Shown here piece by piece: positions 41,838 through 51,455 of a stretch of 64,000 nucleotides of DNA (within the stretch, counting starts at the first letter, position 1; each line of letters starts with the position of its first letter). Under the pieces are notes generated by a model. The model did not search any database. It saw only the letters and a list, made by a program, of their open reading frames with translations, and was not told the DNA's origin. The translations under genes and the position numbers were made by a program. The DNA is from Paenibacillus piri (lineage in GTDB: Bacteria; Bacillota; Bacilli; Paenibacillales; NBRC-103111): assembly GCF_004354045.1 (NCBI RefSeq), contig NZ_SMRT01000009.1, positions 186,001 through 250,000 of the forward strand, in the 5' to 3' direction.

Positions 41838-41903
41838 CAGCAGGATGATGTTTATGGAAATAACAGCCGGGTTAAATGGATCGAACATGAAGGAGGGAAG
41901 CGG

Positions 41904-42803
41904 ATGGAAATCGGGGTTGTTCGACCTCATGAGAAGAAGGACAGGAGAATCAAGCATCGATGGTCGAATTTAGCGCTGCTCTCTCCTGTGCTTCTCGTCT
42001 ACGGATGCATCTTTATATTGCCTTTTCTTTTACTCGTCAACAATAGCTTTCATGTGAATGAAAAAGAAAAAATGATGTGGGAGCGAAGCTATACCCTGGA
42101 TAATTATGGACGGTTCTTTACGGATTCGTACTTCTTGAAGGTCATTTTACAAACGTTTGGAATCGGCATGCTGGTTGTAGCGGTTACTCTGCTGCTCGGA
42201 TATTTCATTGCTTACCATATTTACAAGGCGAAATCGTTTTTGAAAACAACCATGATTACGCTGCTTCTGACGCCGTCATTTACCGGAGCGCTTATACAGT
42301 CGTTAGGGATGTACTTGTTTTTTGCAAGGTATGGACCGGTCAATGTAGTGCTTGTGAAGCTGGGGATTTTATCGGCGCCTTATAACTTTCTGGGAACTTA
42401 TCCGGCGGTTATTATCGCGCTGGTTCACTCTTTTATTCCTTTTATGGTGCTGCCGATCGTCAATTCGCTTCGCTCGATTCCTTTAAATGTTTTGGATGCG
42501 GCAAGAAGTCTCGGGGGGAGCCCGGCAACTACGTTCTTACGGGTCGTGCTACCGCTTACCCGCGGCGGGATGCTTGCAGGCAGTGCGCTTGTTTTCGGAG
42601 CTACCGTCGGCTCATTCGCTACCCCGGCGATCGTCGGACAGGGCAAAATCAGGCTAATCGGGCAAGTGATATATCAGCAGGCTATCGAGGTGTTCGATTG
42701 GCCGTTTGCCGCCGTTATATCGATTTTCCTGCTTGCCATCCTGGGAATCGTTACATTTGCGCTTATCCGTCCATTAAAGACTTCCGGAGGGAAACCGTCA
42801 TGA
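41904..42803 (+). CDS. ABC transporter permease (PotB class)
   Basis: A 299-residue inner-membrane permease with six helices and the EAA-type loop LNVLDAARSLGGSPATTFLRVVLP (about 190-215) that contacts the ATPase. AAGGAGGG precedes ATG. It overlaps the next gene by four bases. Confidence 0.92.
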   Translation: MEIGVVRPHEKKDRRIKHRWSNLALLSPVLLVYGCIFILPFLLLVNNSFHVNEKEKMMWERSYTLDNYGRFFTDSYFLKVILQTFGIGMLVVAVTLLLGYFIAYHIYKAKSFLKTTMITLLLTPSFTGALIQSLGMYLFFARYGPVNVVLVKLGILSAPYNFLGTYPAVIIALVHSFIPFMVLPIVNSLRSIPLNVLDAARSLGGSPATTFLRVVLPLTRGGMLAGSALVFGATVGSFATPAIVGQGKIRLIGQVIYQQAIEVFDWPFAAVISIFLLAILGIVTFALIRPLKTSGGKPS

Positions 42804-43606
42804 GCCGCTTCAATATGATTCATCTGTCGATCATACTGCTGAAGCTGTTCAATAGATTGCTGCTTCTGCTCGCCTTCGTTTTTGTGCTGCTGCCTATGGT
42901 ATTAATGCTGATGGTTGCGTTTAGCGATGTCGAATTTTTTACATTCCCGCCCGAAAAGCTGAGCTTTCGATGGTTCAAGGCGATGCTGGATAACAGGGGG
43001 TATATGACCAGCATCGTAAACAGCCTGGAGTTGGCTTCGGTTTCGGCCGTCATATCCACGCTGGTTTCGATTCCTGCCGCCCTCGCCTTACGCAAAGGCG
43101 GATATAAGGCTGTGGAAACCGTCATTGTGGCGCCTTTATTTTTTCCTACCGTAATCTGGTCTCTTGGCCTGCTGCAGCTGTATGGCGTTATAGGCATCAG
43201 GGGGACATTTGTATCGCTTACGCTGGCGCACTCGGTCATGATTGCCCCGTTCATTTTCCGGATCGTATTTCAAAGCCTGGGTGAGATGAACAGCCGGTTT
43301 GAAGAAGCGGCGCATAGCCTAGGGGCAACCAAGTGGATGACGTTCCGCCGAATTACGCTGCCTCTTATTTTGCCGGGAGTCATCGTAGGCGCGGTGTTCG
43401 GGTTTTTGATTTCGTTTACGGACGTAACGCTGACCGCATTTATTTCGAGCTCGGGAGATGCTCCGTTCCCTGTTCGCGTATATTCCGAGCAGCGCACGGC
43501 GGGCCTGAATCCGATTGTGCTGGTATGGTCCACCATCATTACCGTGGTCATATTCATCATTTCAATAATCGGCGAGAAATTTGCGCGCTGGTCTCGCTAC
43601 TTTTAG
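42800..43606 (+). CDS. ABC transporter permease (PotC class)
   Basis: A 268-residue second permease with six helices and the EAA loop FEEAAHSLGATKWMTFRRITLPL. The ATG at 42800 overlaps the previous stop (ATGA) and has CGGAGGG upstream, so translation is coupled. A longer version from 42698 would overlap the first permease by more than 100 bases. Confidence 0.92.
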   Translation: MSRFNMIHLSIILLKLFNRLLLLLAFVFVLLPMVLMLMVAFSDVEFFTFPPEKLSFRWFKAMLDNRGYMTSIVNSLELASVSAVISTLVSIPAALALRKGGYKAVETVIVAPLFFPTVIWSLGLLQLYGVIGIRGTFVSLTLAHSVMIAPFIFRIVFQSLGEMNSRFEEAAHSLGATKWMTFRRITLPLILPGVIVGAVFGFLISFTDVTLTAFISSSGDAPFPVRVYSEQRTAGLNPIVLVWSTIITVVIFIISIIGEKFARWSRYF

Positions 43607-43651
43607 AGTCGGTTGCTATAACATTATCGGACATACGAGGGAGGAACGTTC

Positions 43652-44782
43652 ATGAGTCATCTTATATTGGAAAATATATCCAAAACATTTCGCGGTACGG
43701 AAGTACTGACCGATGTGAAGCTTCAAGTAGGGATAGGCGAATTTATTTGCCTCCTCGGTCCCAGCGGTTCAGGCAAAAGCACAATTCTAAGATTGATTGG
43801 CGGGTTTGAGCAGCCGGATGTCGGATATATTTTATTGGATGGTGAACAAATACAGGATCAACCTCCGAATAAACGAAATATCGGCTTCGTATTTCAGGAT
43901 TATGCTCTGTTTCCGCATATGACGGTAGAAGAAAATATTGCTTTCGGCTTGAAATGCAAAAAGATCGATAAACAGCAGATGCAGGAAAGAATTCGCTTTG
44001 TTTTAAATTTGGTCGGGCTGACCGGCTTGGAGAAAAGATACGCCAAGCAGCTTTCCGGCGGACAGCAGCAGCGGGTTACCATTGCCCGGGTCGTTGCACT
44101 CCATCCTTCCGTCCTGCTGCTGGACGAACCGCTGTCCAATCTGGATGCCAAGCTAAGAAGACAAATACGCCTGGAGCTTCGGGCGCTGCAAAAAAAGCTC
44201 GGCACGACTACCATCATGGTTACGCACGACCAGGAGGAAGCGATGACGATGGGCGACCGGATTGCCGTCCTGCAGAACGGCGTCATTCAACAATTTGGCA
44301 CTCCACTGGAGCTGTATAACCATCCGGTCAATTTGTTTGTGGCCGGATTTCTCGGAGACCCGCCGATTAATCTGTTGGAATGCAAAGGGGAGGTCAGGCA
44401 GGAGAAGACCGGTGTGTCCGTATCGAACGTATTTTTTAACGTTGAGCTTTCAGCTGGCAGCCGGATCGGGGAATGGAAAGAAAAGTCTTGTATTCTGGGC
44501 ATTCGACCTGAAGATATCGAGATTAAATCGCCGGGTGAAGGCTCCCTCGACGCGGTGGTGGAAATTGTGGAGCATATGGGGTCGTCAGCGCTGATCTATA
44601 CGCGTACGGCTTCAGGCAATCAAATATGCGCTTTAAGTCCGACCAAACGGATTCCGGAACCGGGGCAAACGTTAGGCTTGCTTTTTCAGTACGAGAAATG
44701 TTTGCTGTTCGATGCGGAGACGACCAAGACGATGAAAGATGTCGTGATGACGGCGGCTTTAACGGCTGAAGCTACGGTCTAG
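43652..44782 (+). CDS. ABC transporter ATP-binding protein (PotA class)
   Basis: A 376-residue ATPase: Walker A GPSGSGKST (about 36-44), Q-loop FQDYALFPHM, signature LSGGQQQR, Walker B LLLDEPLSNLD and His switch VTHDQEEA, then a C-terminal TOBE regulatory domain. It energises the importer. GGGAGGA precedes ATG. Confidence 0.95.
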   Translation: MSHLILENISKTFRGTEVLTDVKLQVGIGEFICLLGPSGSGKSTILRLIGGFEQPDVGYILLDGEQIQDQPPNKRNIGFVFQDYALFPHMTVEENIAFGLKCKKIDKQQMQERIRFVLNLVGLTGLEKRYAKQLSGGQQQRVTIARVVALHPSVLLLDEPLSNLDAKLRRQIRLELRALQKKLGTTTIMVTHDQEEAMTMGDRIAVLQNGVIQQFGTPLELYNHPVNLFVAGFLGDPPINLLECKGEVRQEKTGVSVSNVFFNVELSAGSRIGEWKEKSCILGIRPEDIEIKSPGEGSLDAVVEIVEHMGSSALIYTRTASGNQICALSPTKRIPEPGQTLGLLFQYEKCLLFDAETTKTMKDVVMTAALTAEATV

Positions 44783-44838
44783 GATAACTAGAGACGATGA
44801 TGTTTGTTACGGGGGGCACGGAAAGGGATGTGGAGGAG

Positions 44839-45567
44839 ATGAACAAAAGAACGGTTTTAATAACGGGCGGAAACCGCGGGATCGGTCTTGCTATCGGAAC
44901 GAAGTTTGCACAGGAGGGATACGCGGTTGTGATCCTCGATCTGCCGGACGAACCAAGCCCGGAGGCGCTGCAGCTAGTAACCTCAAGCGGCGGGGCGTAT
45001 TTCCGCTGTGATATCAGCAAGAAATCGGTCGTGGATCAAGTCGTCGGACCTATATTGGAGCAGTTCGGTTTTGTCGATGTTCTTGTAAACAATGCCGGTA
45101 TTTTGAGATGGAAGTCGGTTCTGGATACGACAGAGGAAGATTTGGACACGACTTTTGATGTCAACGTCAAGGGTATGTATTTCGTCACACAGCCTATTGC
45201 GCATGAAATGATCAAACGCAAGGAAGGCAATATCATCAATATGGCGTCGATGGGAGGCAAGTGGGGCGGCACGCTCGAATCGGCGTATTGCGCCAGCAAG
45301 GCGGCTGTTATCGAGCTTACGAGAGTGATGGCGATGGAATTCGGGCCGAGCAACATTCGGGTTAACAGCCTGTGCCCGGGAATTATTCAAACCCGGATCG
45401 GGGAGGACGCTCCGAAGCCATCGGAATACTGGCTGGAGAAGACGCCGCTCGGCAGGCTGGGCAAGCCTGAGGATGTGGCGGAGGTCGCTTATTTTCTGGC
45501 TTCTCCGGCGGCCCGTTACATGACAGGTCAGCCCATTAATGTGACGGGCGGCATGATTATGTATTAA
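44839..45567 (+). CDS. SDR family oxidoreductase
   Basis: A 242-residue classical SDR with TGGNRGIG, a D after beta-2 (ILDLPDE) pointing to NAD, NNAG, NMASMGG and YCASK (Y-x3-K). It lies in the ABC operon 56 bases after the ATPase, so it probably oxidises or reduces the imported compound. I use the ATG at 44839, which gives MNKRTVLITGG; an ATG at 44797 without a site is also in frame. GGAGGAG precedes the chosen start at close range, so the exact start is uncertain. Confidence 0.88.
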   Translation: MNKRTVLITGGNRGIGLAIGTKFAQEGYAVVILDLPDEPSPEALQLVTSSGGAYFRCDISKKSVVDQVVGPILEQFGFVDVLVNNAGILRWKSVLDTTEEDLDTTFDVNVKGMYFVTQPIAHEMIKRKEGNIINMASMGGKWGGTLESAYCASKAAVIELTRVMAMEFGPSNIRVNSLCPGIIQTRIGEDAPKPSEYWLEKTPLGRLGKPEDVAEVAYFLASPAARYMTGQPINVTGGMIMY

Positions 45568-45770
45568 GCGTCTGTCCGCCGGACCGGATTTGACGAACTA
45601 TGTTTCACCGTTTAGCTTTCGCGGGACAGACTCTTAGATGACGGTCGGTCCGGCTGCCAGTCTGGACGATGAAGATATTGCGGTATTGAACGGAACGCTC
45701 GCATAAATACAAGCAAGGGTCAATGAGTCCGGAAACAGGTAAATAGACAGAATGATGAGGTGAATGGACG

Positions 45771-46649
45771 ATGAGATTGGCATCCGTAAAGCTGGACGGA
45801 ACGGAACAGGCAGCTATCGCAGCAGACGATGGGCTGGTGCTGATCGATACGGTCAACAACCGGTCAGGCCGCTCATGGAATAGAGATTTATTCACGTTGA
45901 TCGACAAGGGGGAGCTGGCGGAGGTTAAGGAGTGGCACGATCAGGGAGGCCGGGAGCTGTTGGCAGGCTTTGACATGATTCCTTTCCATAAAGCCGATTA
46001 CGCTCCATTATTTCGCCGCCCGCGGAAAATTTGGGGAATAGGAGCCAACTATATGGAGAAGGCTGCCGCGATGTCGGTAACGCCCCCGAATCAGGAGCCG
46101 CTTTGCTTTATGAAGCCCGATACAAGCCTGATTGGCCCTCATGATGCCATCCTTCTTCCTTCCGAGCTTCATGATATTACTGCCGAGGCGGAAATCGGAA
46201 TCGTTATCGGGAAAGTGTGCAAATATGTGCGGGAAGAAGATGCTATGAGCGTCATTGCCGGTTTTGTGCCGACTTTGGATATGACTGCGCAGGATATTCA
46301 TGCCAAAAATCCGCGTTTTTTGGGCAGATCGAAATGCTTCGATACATTCTTTAGCATGGGTCCGCACCTTGTAACGCCCGACGAATGTCCTGAAGGAGAG
46401 CGTTGGACATTGGAAACCGTATTGAACGGCCGATCCATGTTTAAAAGCGATGCAGCCCATATGATTTATTCGATTCCGTTTATTGTTTCTTACTTTTCCG
46501 GGATGATGACGCTGCTTCCCGGAGATATCATTATGACCGGTACGCCGGGCTCTGTTCCTCTGCAGGCCGGCGACACGGTGGAATGCAGGATCGGAAGTTT
46601 TGAACCATTGGTCAATAAGGTTGCAAGGGAGATAACCGCATACCCATAA
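45771..46649 (+). CDS. Fumarylacetoacetate hydrolase family protein
   Basis: A 292-residue FAH-fold enzyme. Metal-binding residues lie in AEAEIGIVIG (E-x-E) and LDMTAQDIHAKNPRFLGRSK; the active-site region continues IIMTGTPGSVP. Members hydrolyse or decarboxylate/hydrate beta-diketo acids or 2-keto-4-pentenoates. GAGGTG precedes ATG. As the last gene of the uptake locus it probably carries out a late step in breakdown of the imported acid. The exact reaction is unknown. Confidence 0.9.
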   Translation: MRLASVKLDGTEQAAIAADDGLVLIDTVNNRSGRSWNRDLFTLIDKGELAEVKEWHDQGGRELLAGFDMIPFHKADYAPLFRRPRKIWGIGANYMEKAAAMSVTPPNQEPLCFMKPDTSLIGPHDAILLPSELHDITAEAEIGIVIGKVCKYVREEDAMSVIAGFVPTLDMTAQDIHAKNPRFLGRSKCFDTFFSMGPHLVTPDECPEGERWTLETVLNGRSMFKSDAAHMIYSIPFIVSYFSGMMTLLPGDIIMTGTPGSVPLQAGDTVECRIGSFEPLVNKVAREITAYP

Positions 46650-46786
46650 AATCACGAAATCAGGACTGTTGTCCCGCCCGTAAAGTTCCCGTATACTAGA
46701 ATTTGAATATTTTTTCCAAAGGGAGAGCTCCATGTCGGTTGTCGGATAAACAATGCGACGAGGCGAACGGGGGGAGAAGGGGATTC

Positions 46787-48157
46787 ATGCTGATACCGTT
46801 GGTTTATTTTGGGGTGACGTTTTGGTTCGGCCTTTATATGTTAAACAGGGATTGGCGGAATATGCGCCTGCTGCTCGCCGGCATGTCCTTGATTATTGGT
46901 TCGGCCGGCATCGGTGCGATGATTTTGCTGCCTTATGCGCAGTCGGTTGTTTCCAATATGGCGATGTTCAAAATTCGGGATATTTCCTTGGTTTGGTCTT
47001 TGATCCTGTGGCAGGGCGTTATCGCTTATCCGCACGATTCCGACGGCAAACAAAGCGTTCTGTGGGAGCTGTGGAAATACGGGTTTGCGGTGCTGGCTTT
47101 GCTGGTTAGTCTCGTCCTGTTATTTATGAATCATGAAGATGCGTACACCAGTATGTATCAGATTGCGGTATGCCTGATGCTGGTTCTCATGATAGCGCTC
47201 ACCGTTTGGGGGGGCTGGACCGGCAGTAAACAAGCGTGGACTCTACACCGGGCGGCGCTGTACTTGCCCCTTGTTTTTTATACGTGCATGACTGTGATTC
47301 TTCTCGTCCAGACGGACATGCTGAAGCCATGGGGATATGCCGCAACCGGCGTCGGCCTGCTGGCGTTCGCGGTATCTGTTATGGTAACGGAAATCAGAAA
47401 GCAGGGAGAGACCTGGCTCCCCGATGTATTTCGGTCGCTGGATTATTCCATATTTTTTACGCTGCTGTTTTCGGGTCAAGTCGCTTTGGTTATTCACTGG
47501 GGAGCGGGCTTCAACTTTATGATGGCTGCGCTGCTGCTGCTCAGTATCGCCGTGTCGATCGCATTTCAGGTGTTCGTATATCCGATCCGGGCTCTGCTGG
47601 ACAATATCGCATTCGTCACGTTCCCGAAGCTGCGCCAGACACGCTCGCGGTTAAGGTTTGAAGAAAATATCCAGGTGCGCGTCGATGAGGAAGCCGCTTC
47701 CGAAGAAATGGGCGAGGACGATTTGTACCGTTATACGAGGCGGGCTTTAAGCCATTTTGGCGATTTGCAGCGGCTGGCATCGAATCCGTTGGCGCAAATG
47801 AACTGGATTGACGAACGATTGCGCGAACGGGGGGCGGCGAATGAGGTGCTGGAGCGGGCGATCGAGCTTAAGAGCGTGTTGTCGGAAAGCATACAGCAAT
47901 TAAAACCGCGTGGTGACGAGCAGTTCGGCACGACCGAGGAATGGAGGCATTTCAATGCGCTCTATTTCCCGTACGTCGTAGGTATCAAGCCATACAGCTC
48001 GCGCTATTCGGATAATCGGCTGGATGCTGCGGCCAAAGCCGCTTTGACATGGTACCGCGCCAATGTACCCGAACGCACGTTTTATAATTGGCAAAATGCC
48101 GGGGCGAAGGTCATTGCGCTAAGCTTGAGAGACAGGGCTTCGGTGAACCGGAAATAA
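46787..48157 (+). CDS. Polytopic membrane protein of unknown function
   Basis: A 456-residue protein with about eight membrane helices in the first 290 residues, then a long soluble, helical C-terminal region (EEAASEEMGEDDLYRYTRRAL onward). I start it at the ATG at 46787 (MLIPLVYFGVTFWFGLYML), with GAAGGGG upstream; an ATG at 46703 is also in frame. No family is recognised; the soluble tail may be a regulatory or scaffold domain. Confidence 0.65.
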   Translation: MLIPLVYFGVTFWFGLYMLNRDWRNMRLLLAGMSLIIGSAGIGAMILLPYAQSVVSNMAMFKIRDISLVWSLILWQGVIAYPHDSDGKQSVLWELWKYGFAVLALLVSLVLLFMNHEDAYTSMYQIAVCLMLVLMIALTVWGGWTGSKQAWTLHRAALYLPLVFYTCMTVILLVQTDMLKPWGYAATGVGLLAFAVSVMVTEIRKQGETWLPDVFRSLDYSIFFTLLFSGQVALVIHWGAGFNFMMAALLLLSIAVSIAFQVFVYPIRALLDNIAFVTFPKLRQTRSRLRFEENIQVRVDEEAASEEMGEDDLYRYTRRALSHFGDLQRLASNPLAQMNWIDERLRERGAANEVLERAIELKSVLSESIQQLKPRGDEQFGTTEEWRHFNALYFPYVVGIKPYSSRYSDNRLDAAAKAALTWYRANVPERTFYNWQNAGAKVIALSLRDRASVNRK

Positions 48158-48337
48158 GCAGCTTTTATATCGGGCTGGCACCATTTGGCACTGAAAAAAA
48201 GGGAATTCCGGCAGCTGGTTTATAAAATTTTTTGAAATTGGCAGTGAAAGGCAGTATTTTGTATGGGTTTGGCAGTGCTCCGGAGGTTAGGATGAGGCAT
48301 GTAAGCAGCCAATCCAACCCATGAGGAGGAATATTCC

Positions 48338-48823
48338 ATGCTACAAGCAACCATCCAAACCGCATTAACCGCGCGTCAAATTGTCATCGGTTCCGTCCAG
48401 GCGATTCCCGAATCACTGTTCGATGTACAGCCTCAAGGAGCCAGCAATACGATCAGATGGAATATCGGCCATCAGATTACGATGCTGAATTGGTTTTTAG
48501 CTCCGATCGGGCCGGTAATGAACGAACTGCCGGAAACATACAACCTATTATTTATTAGCGGAACGAAACCGTCCGACTGGACGATCGCCCCGCCGGGAAA
48601 AGAAGAGCTGCTGGAGCGGTTATCGGCCCAATTCGGCCAATTGATGAAGCTGACCCCGGAGGCGCTGAATCATACGCTGAATAAGCCGTTAACGATGGGC
48701 CCGTTGGAATTCCGGACGGCAGCCGAAGCTTTCAGCTTTGCCTTTATACACGAGGCGGTTCATTTGGGCGTCATTTCAAGCTTGGTTAAGCAAGTGAATC
48801 AGCAAGCGAGTCAGCAAGCGTAA
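48338..48823 (+). CDS. DinB family protein
   Basis: A 161-residue four-helix protein of the DinB/YfiT group. His residues for metal binding are H52-like (NIGHQI), and HEAVHLG near residue 147. Family members are thiol-dependent or hydrolase-like enzymes of varied role. GAGGAGG precedes ATG. A large hairpin follows. Confidence 0.87.
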   Translation: MLQATIQTALTARQIVIGSVQAIPESLFDVQPQGASNTIRWNIGHQITMLNWFLAPIGPVMNELPETYNLLFISGTKPSDWTIAPPGKEELLERLSAQFGQLMKLTPEALNHTLNKPLTMGPLEFRTAAEAFSFAFIHEAVHLGVISSLVKQVNQQASQQA

Positions 48824-48870
48824 ATCCGTAGGACTTAACTGTTTATCTCTTCAATAGGGAATTGAATCAT

Positions 48871-48910
48871 GCAGCGCGAAAAGGATGCTCCGGCATCCTT
48901 TTCGCGTTGC
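48871..48910. terminator. Long hairpin after dinB
   Basis: An 18-base arm (CGCGAAAAGGATGC flanked by GCA) pairs almost perfectly with its partner around a TCCG loop; there is no T-run after it. Probably terminates the dinB transcript; the hyper-stable loop suggests strong folding. Confidence 0.65.
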
Positions 48911-49085
48911 AAAGCCGAAAGCTGCGGTCCAAGTCGTATTTGCGGTGATCGACTCATCCCATGTCAGACGCACTTCAATGCAAACAACACCGGATCGCTT
49001 CTCGCGGTTTACCGTCCGCAGGAAGTATGAGTCGAAGTAATGGAATATCCGCCGCGGCTCGAAGGAGGTCTTTTTGCATTTTGCA
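48911..49085 (-). other. Possible decayed coding remnant
   Basis: On the minus strand a frame of about 55 codons is open and reads KKTSFEPRRIFHYFDSYFLR and on to TVNREKRSGVVCIEV. It has protein-like composition but no start codon or family I can name, so it may be a fragment of a broken gene, perhaps a transposase. Low confidence. Confidence 0.25.
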
Positions 49086-49146
49086 GGGTTTTGAAACAGG
49101 TATTGCGAATAAGTTTTAGGAAGACTATCGAAATTTTGGAGGAACG

Positions 49147-49692
49147 ATGATTACTTATAATATTTGCTTCATTAAACAAGGCGGCAGCCTGCTGCTGTTA
49201 AACCGGGAATCTCCGAGCTGGATGGGCTGCTGGAATGGAGTTGGCGGTAAATTGGAAAAGAATGAATCGCCAAGGCGATCCATGGTTCGCGAAATTGCGG
49301 AGGAGACGAATATTCATGAGTCCGCCTATCATTTGAGCTATAAAGGACTTGTCTCATGGACGGAGGACGGCGACCATTTCGGAGGGATGTATTTGTATAC
49401 GGCCGACTTTCCGGAAGATGTCGAATATACAACTCCGGTCAAAACTTCCGAAGGCATCTTGGACTGGAAGCCGATAGAATGGGTACTGGTTCCGGAAAAC
49501 CAGGGTATTGCAACAAATCTTCCCGTTATCATCAAGCATCTGTTTGAGGAATCGCCCTATCACCATCATTGTGCTTATATCGGCGGGAAATTGTCCTCCG
49601 TTTCTACGGAAACGATTGAAGCCGCTACGGAAGACGGCGAGCGGATGCTGCAATATGTAAAAGCGTTTCAAGCCTTGCAGCTTAGCAGCTGA
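49147..49692 (+). CDS. Nudix hydrolase (8-oxo-dGTP-type)
   Basis: A 181-residue Nudix enzyme. The Nudix box is GKLEKNESPRRSMVREIAEE, with Asn where the consensus last Gly occurs (EETNI). The N-terminal part begins MITYNICFIKQGGSLLLLNRE like YtkD/MutT relatives; the substrate may be 8-oxo-dGTP or another nucleoside diphosphate derivative. The C-terminal extension (YIGGKLSSVSTETIEAA) is longer than in MutT. GGAGG precedes ATG at four bases. Confidence 0.88.
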   Translation: MITYNICFIKQGGSLLLLNRESPSWMGCWNGVGGKLEKNESPRRSMVREIAEETNIHESAYHLSYKGLVSWTEDGDHFGGMYLYTADFPEDVEYTTPVKTSEGILDWKPIEWVLVPENQGIATNLPVIIKHLFEESPYHHHCAYIGGKLSSVSTETIEAATEDGERMLQYVKAFQALQLSS

Positions 49693-49730
49693 CGATATGG
49701 ACTCCATCTTCAGCGGACGAAAATATGCAG

Positions 49731-49762
49731 AAAAAGAGCAGGCCGCCGCAGCGCCTGCTCTT
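49731..49762 (-). terminator. Terminator between Nudix and aldo/keto reductase genes
   Basis: AGAGCAGGC pairs with GCCTGCTCT. Read on the minus strand it is followed by TTTTT, so it best serves the aldo/keto reductase gene. For the plus strand the T-tract is poor. Confidence 0.7.
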
Positions 49763-49837
49763 CGATATGTCTGCCTCCGAATCTAATCCGGCCGGTTAAA
49801 GTGGCAGCCGGATCATTCGGAACGCATGTCCGTGCTG

Positions 49838-50818
49838 TTACCAGGCGTACGCTTTCGGAGCGTCGCCGCCGGGTCCCGGGAATATTTCGTCCAGCCGCTG
49901 CAGGACGGCTTCATCGAGCTTGATATCCACAACCCGCAGCGTGTTTTGAAATTGCTCGAGCGTCCGGGGACCGATAATCGGCGCGGTCATCGCCGGATGA
50001 ACGAGCGTCCAGGCGAGGGCGACGTTGGCTTCGCTTTCGCCCAGCTCCTTGCAAAGCTTGCCGAAGGACTCCAGCTGCTGCCGATGATTTTCCGCCCGCT
50101 GCTGGTTGCGCGCGCTCCTTGAGCCTTGCGCCGGATTCAAGGCGTTGCCTCCGAGCAGGCCGCCGTCCAGCGGGCTCCAGGCGATTACGCCGATGCCGTG
50201 CTCTTCCGCAGCCGGCAGTACTTCCAGCTCGGGCAATCTGCAGAGCAGGCTGTATTTATGCTGCTCGGACACCAGTCCGAGGAAATGCCGCGGCTTCGCT
50301 TCGTACTGCGCCTTTACCAAATCGCGTCCGGCGAAATTGCTGGAGCCGATATAACCGATTTTTCCTTCGTTAACCTGAGCCTCAAAAACGCCCCACAGCT
50401 CCTCCCACGAAACGTTCCGATCCACGTGATGCATTTGATACAGCTCGATATGATCCGTTTGCAGGCGCTTTAGCGAGGCGTCCAGATGGCGGCGTATTTT
50501 ATAAGCGGACAACCCGCGAGGAGCGTTGGGCCCGTCATTCGGGTCTTCCATATCGCCGTATACTTTGGTAGCCAGCACGACCTTTTCGCGTCGTCCGCCG
50601 CCTTGGGAAAACCAACGGCCGATAATTTCTTCCGTTTTGCCGCGGCCGCCTACGCCGCCGTACACATTAGCGGTATCAAAAAAGGTAACTCCTGCGTCCA
50701 AAGCGGCGTCCATAATGCGATAGGCTTCTTTTTCATCCGTGTCGACGCCGAAATTCATTGTACCGAGGCAAAGCCTGCTCACCTTCAACCCTGATTTCCC
50801 TAAATACGAATATTCCAT
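49838..50818 (-). CDS. Aldo/keto reductase
   Basis: A 326-residue NADPH-dependent (beta/alpha)8 oxidoreductase. Catalytic residues: Asp and Tyr in FFDTANVYGG, Lys in ATKVYGD, His in QMHHVDRN. Order and length are typical of bacterial aldo/keto reductases. AAGGAGG precedes ATG. Monocistronic. The region before it has CAGGTAACCTG, a perfect dyad around 50931, and AGTACGCAC, possible regulator sites. Confidence 0.9.
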   Translation of the reverse strand: MEYSYLGKSGLKVSRLCLGTMNFGVDTDEKEAYRIMDAALDAGVTFFDTANVYGGVGGRGKTEEIIGRWFSQGGGRREKVVLATKVYGDMEDPNDGPNAPRGLSAYKIRRHLDASLKRLQTDHIELYQMHHVDRNVSWEELWGVFEAQVNEGKIGYIGSSNFAGRDLVKAQYEAKPRHFLGLVSEQHKYSLLCRLPELEVLPAAEEHGIGVIAWSPLDGGLLGGNALNPAQGSRSARNQQRAENHRQQLESFGKLCKELGESEANVALAWTLVHPAMTAPIIGPRTLEQFQNTLRVVDIKLDEAVLQRLDEIFPGPGGDAPKAYAW

Positions 50819-51075
50819 GGAAACAACCTCCTTACGGTATTATTCATATTTATCATACAGGAATGCATGATATTGGAAAAGTACGCACATTTTGTTTACA
50901 TAGGCATAGTCAGTATATTTAGTTAACTTCAGGTAACCTGGTGCCGATAAGGGACTAAACTTCAGGGGAGTGCGGCTCGGCGCAGCTTCAACCGGTATGC
51001 TACAATAAAAATCAGTTCAGCGACGAATGACAACAGCCTGCACATGAAACAAGACGATGAGGAGGAAAAGACCCG

Positions 51076-51455
51076 ATGGTTGATTTTGAATGGTACCGGA
51101 GCTTTATTACCATCTATAAGCATAATTCCGTTTTGGAAGCGGCGAAAACCCGCATCATGACGCAGCCGGCCATGAGCCAGCATCTGGCTTCATTGGAAGC
51201 CGAGGTCGGGGAAGCTTTATTCAAAAGGACGACAAGGAAAATGATTCCGACGGAACGGGGGAAAGAGCTGTATTCGCAGCTGGCTCCGTTGATTGAAGCG
51301 TTGGAGGAAACGACGATGAGCTTTAAATCGGCCTCTTTGCCTACGCTGAACGTCATCAGATTGGGAGCGGCGCATGAGCTGTTTCGTGAAAAAATACTTC
51401 CCCAACTTCATAAGTACAAATCGTGCACCGTTTCCTATTTTGGAACGCGCAGTCC
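51076..51455 (+). pseudogene. LysR regulator, truncated
   Basis: An intact N-terminal LysR helix-turn-helix (LEAAKTRIMTQPAMSQHLAS) and start of the effector domain (IRLGAAHELFREKILPQLHKYKSCTVSYFGT). At about 51446-51455 homology to LysR stops and the DNA continues as part of an MFS transporter in another frame; the LysR reading frame runs on to 51513 in meaningless sequence. GAGGAGG precedes ATG. Its DNA-binding half could still be made. Confidence 0.8.

Noticed and set aside
45638..45706. 22-residue frame (MTVGPAASLDDEDIAVLNG...) between the SDR and FAH genes
   Set aside because: No ribosome binding site and too short. It could be a fragment of a lost gene but nothing supports that.
50880..50950. 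HxlR or other regulator site before the aldo/keto reductase
   Set aside because: AGTACGCAC and CAGGTAACCTG look like operators but no regulator gene is adjacent, so only mentioned in the gene entry.
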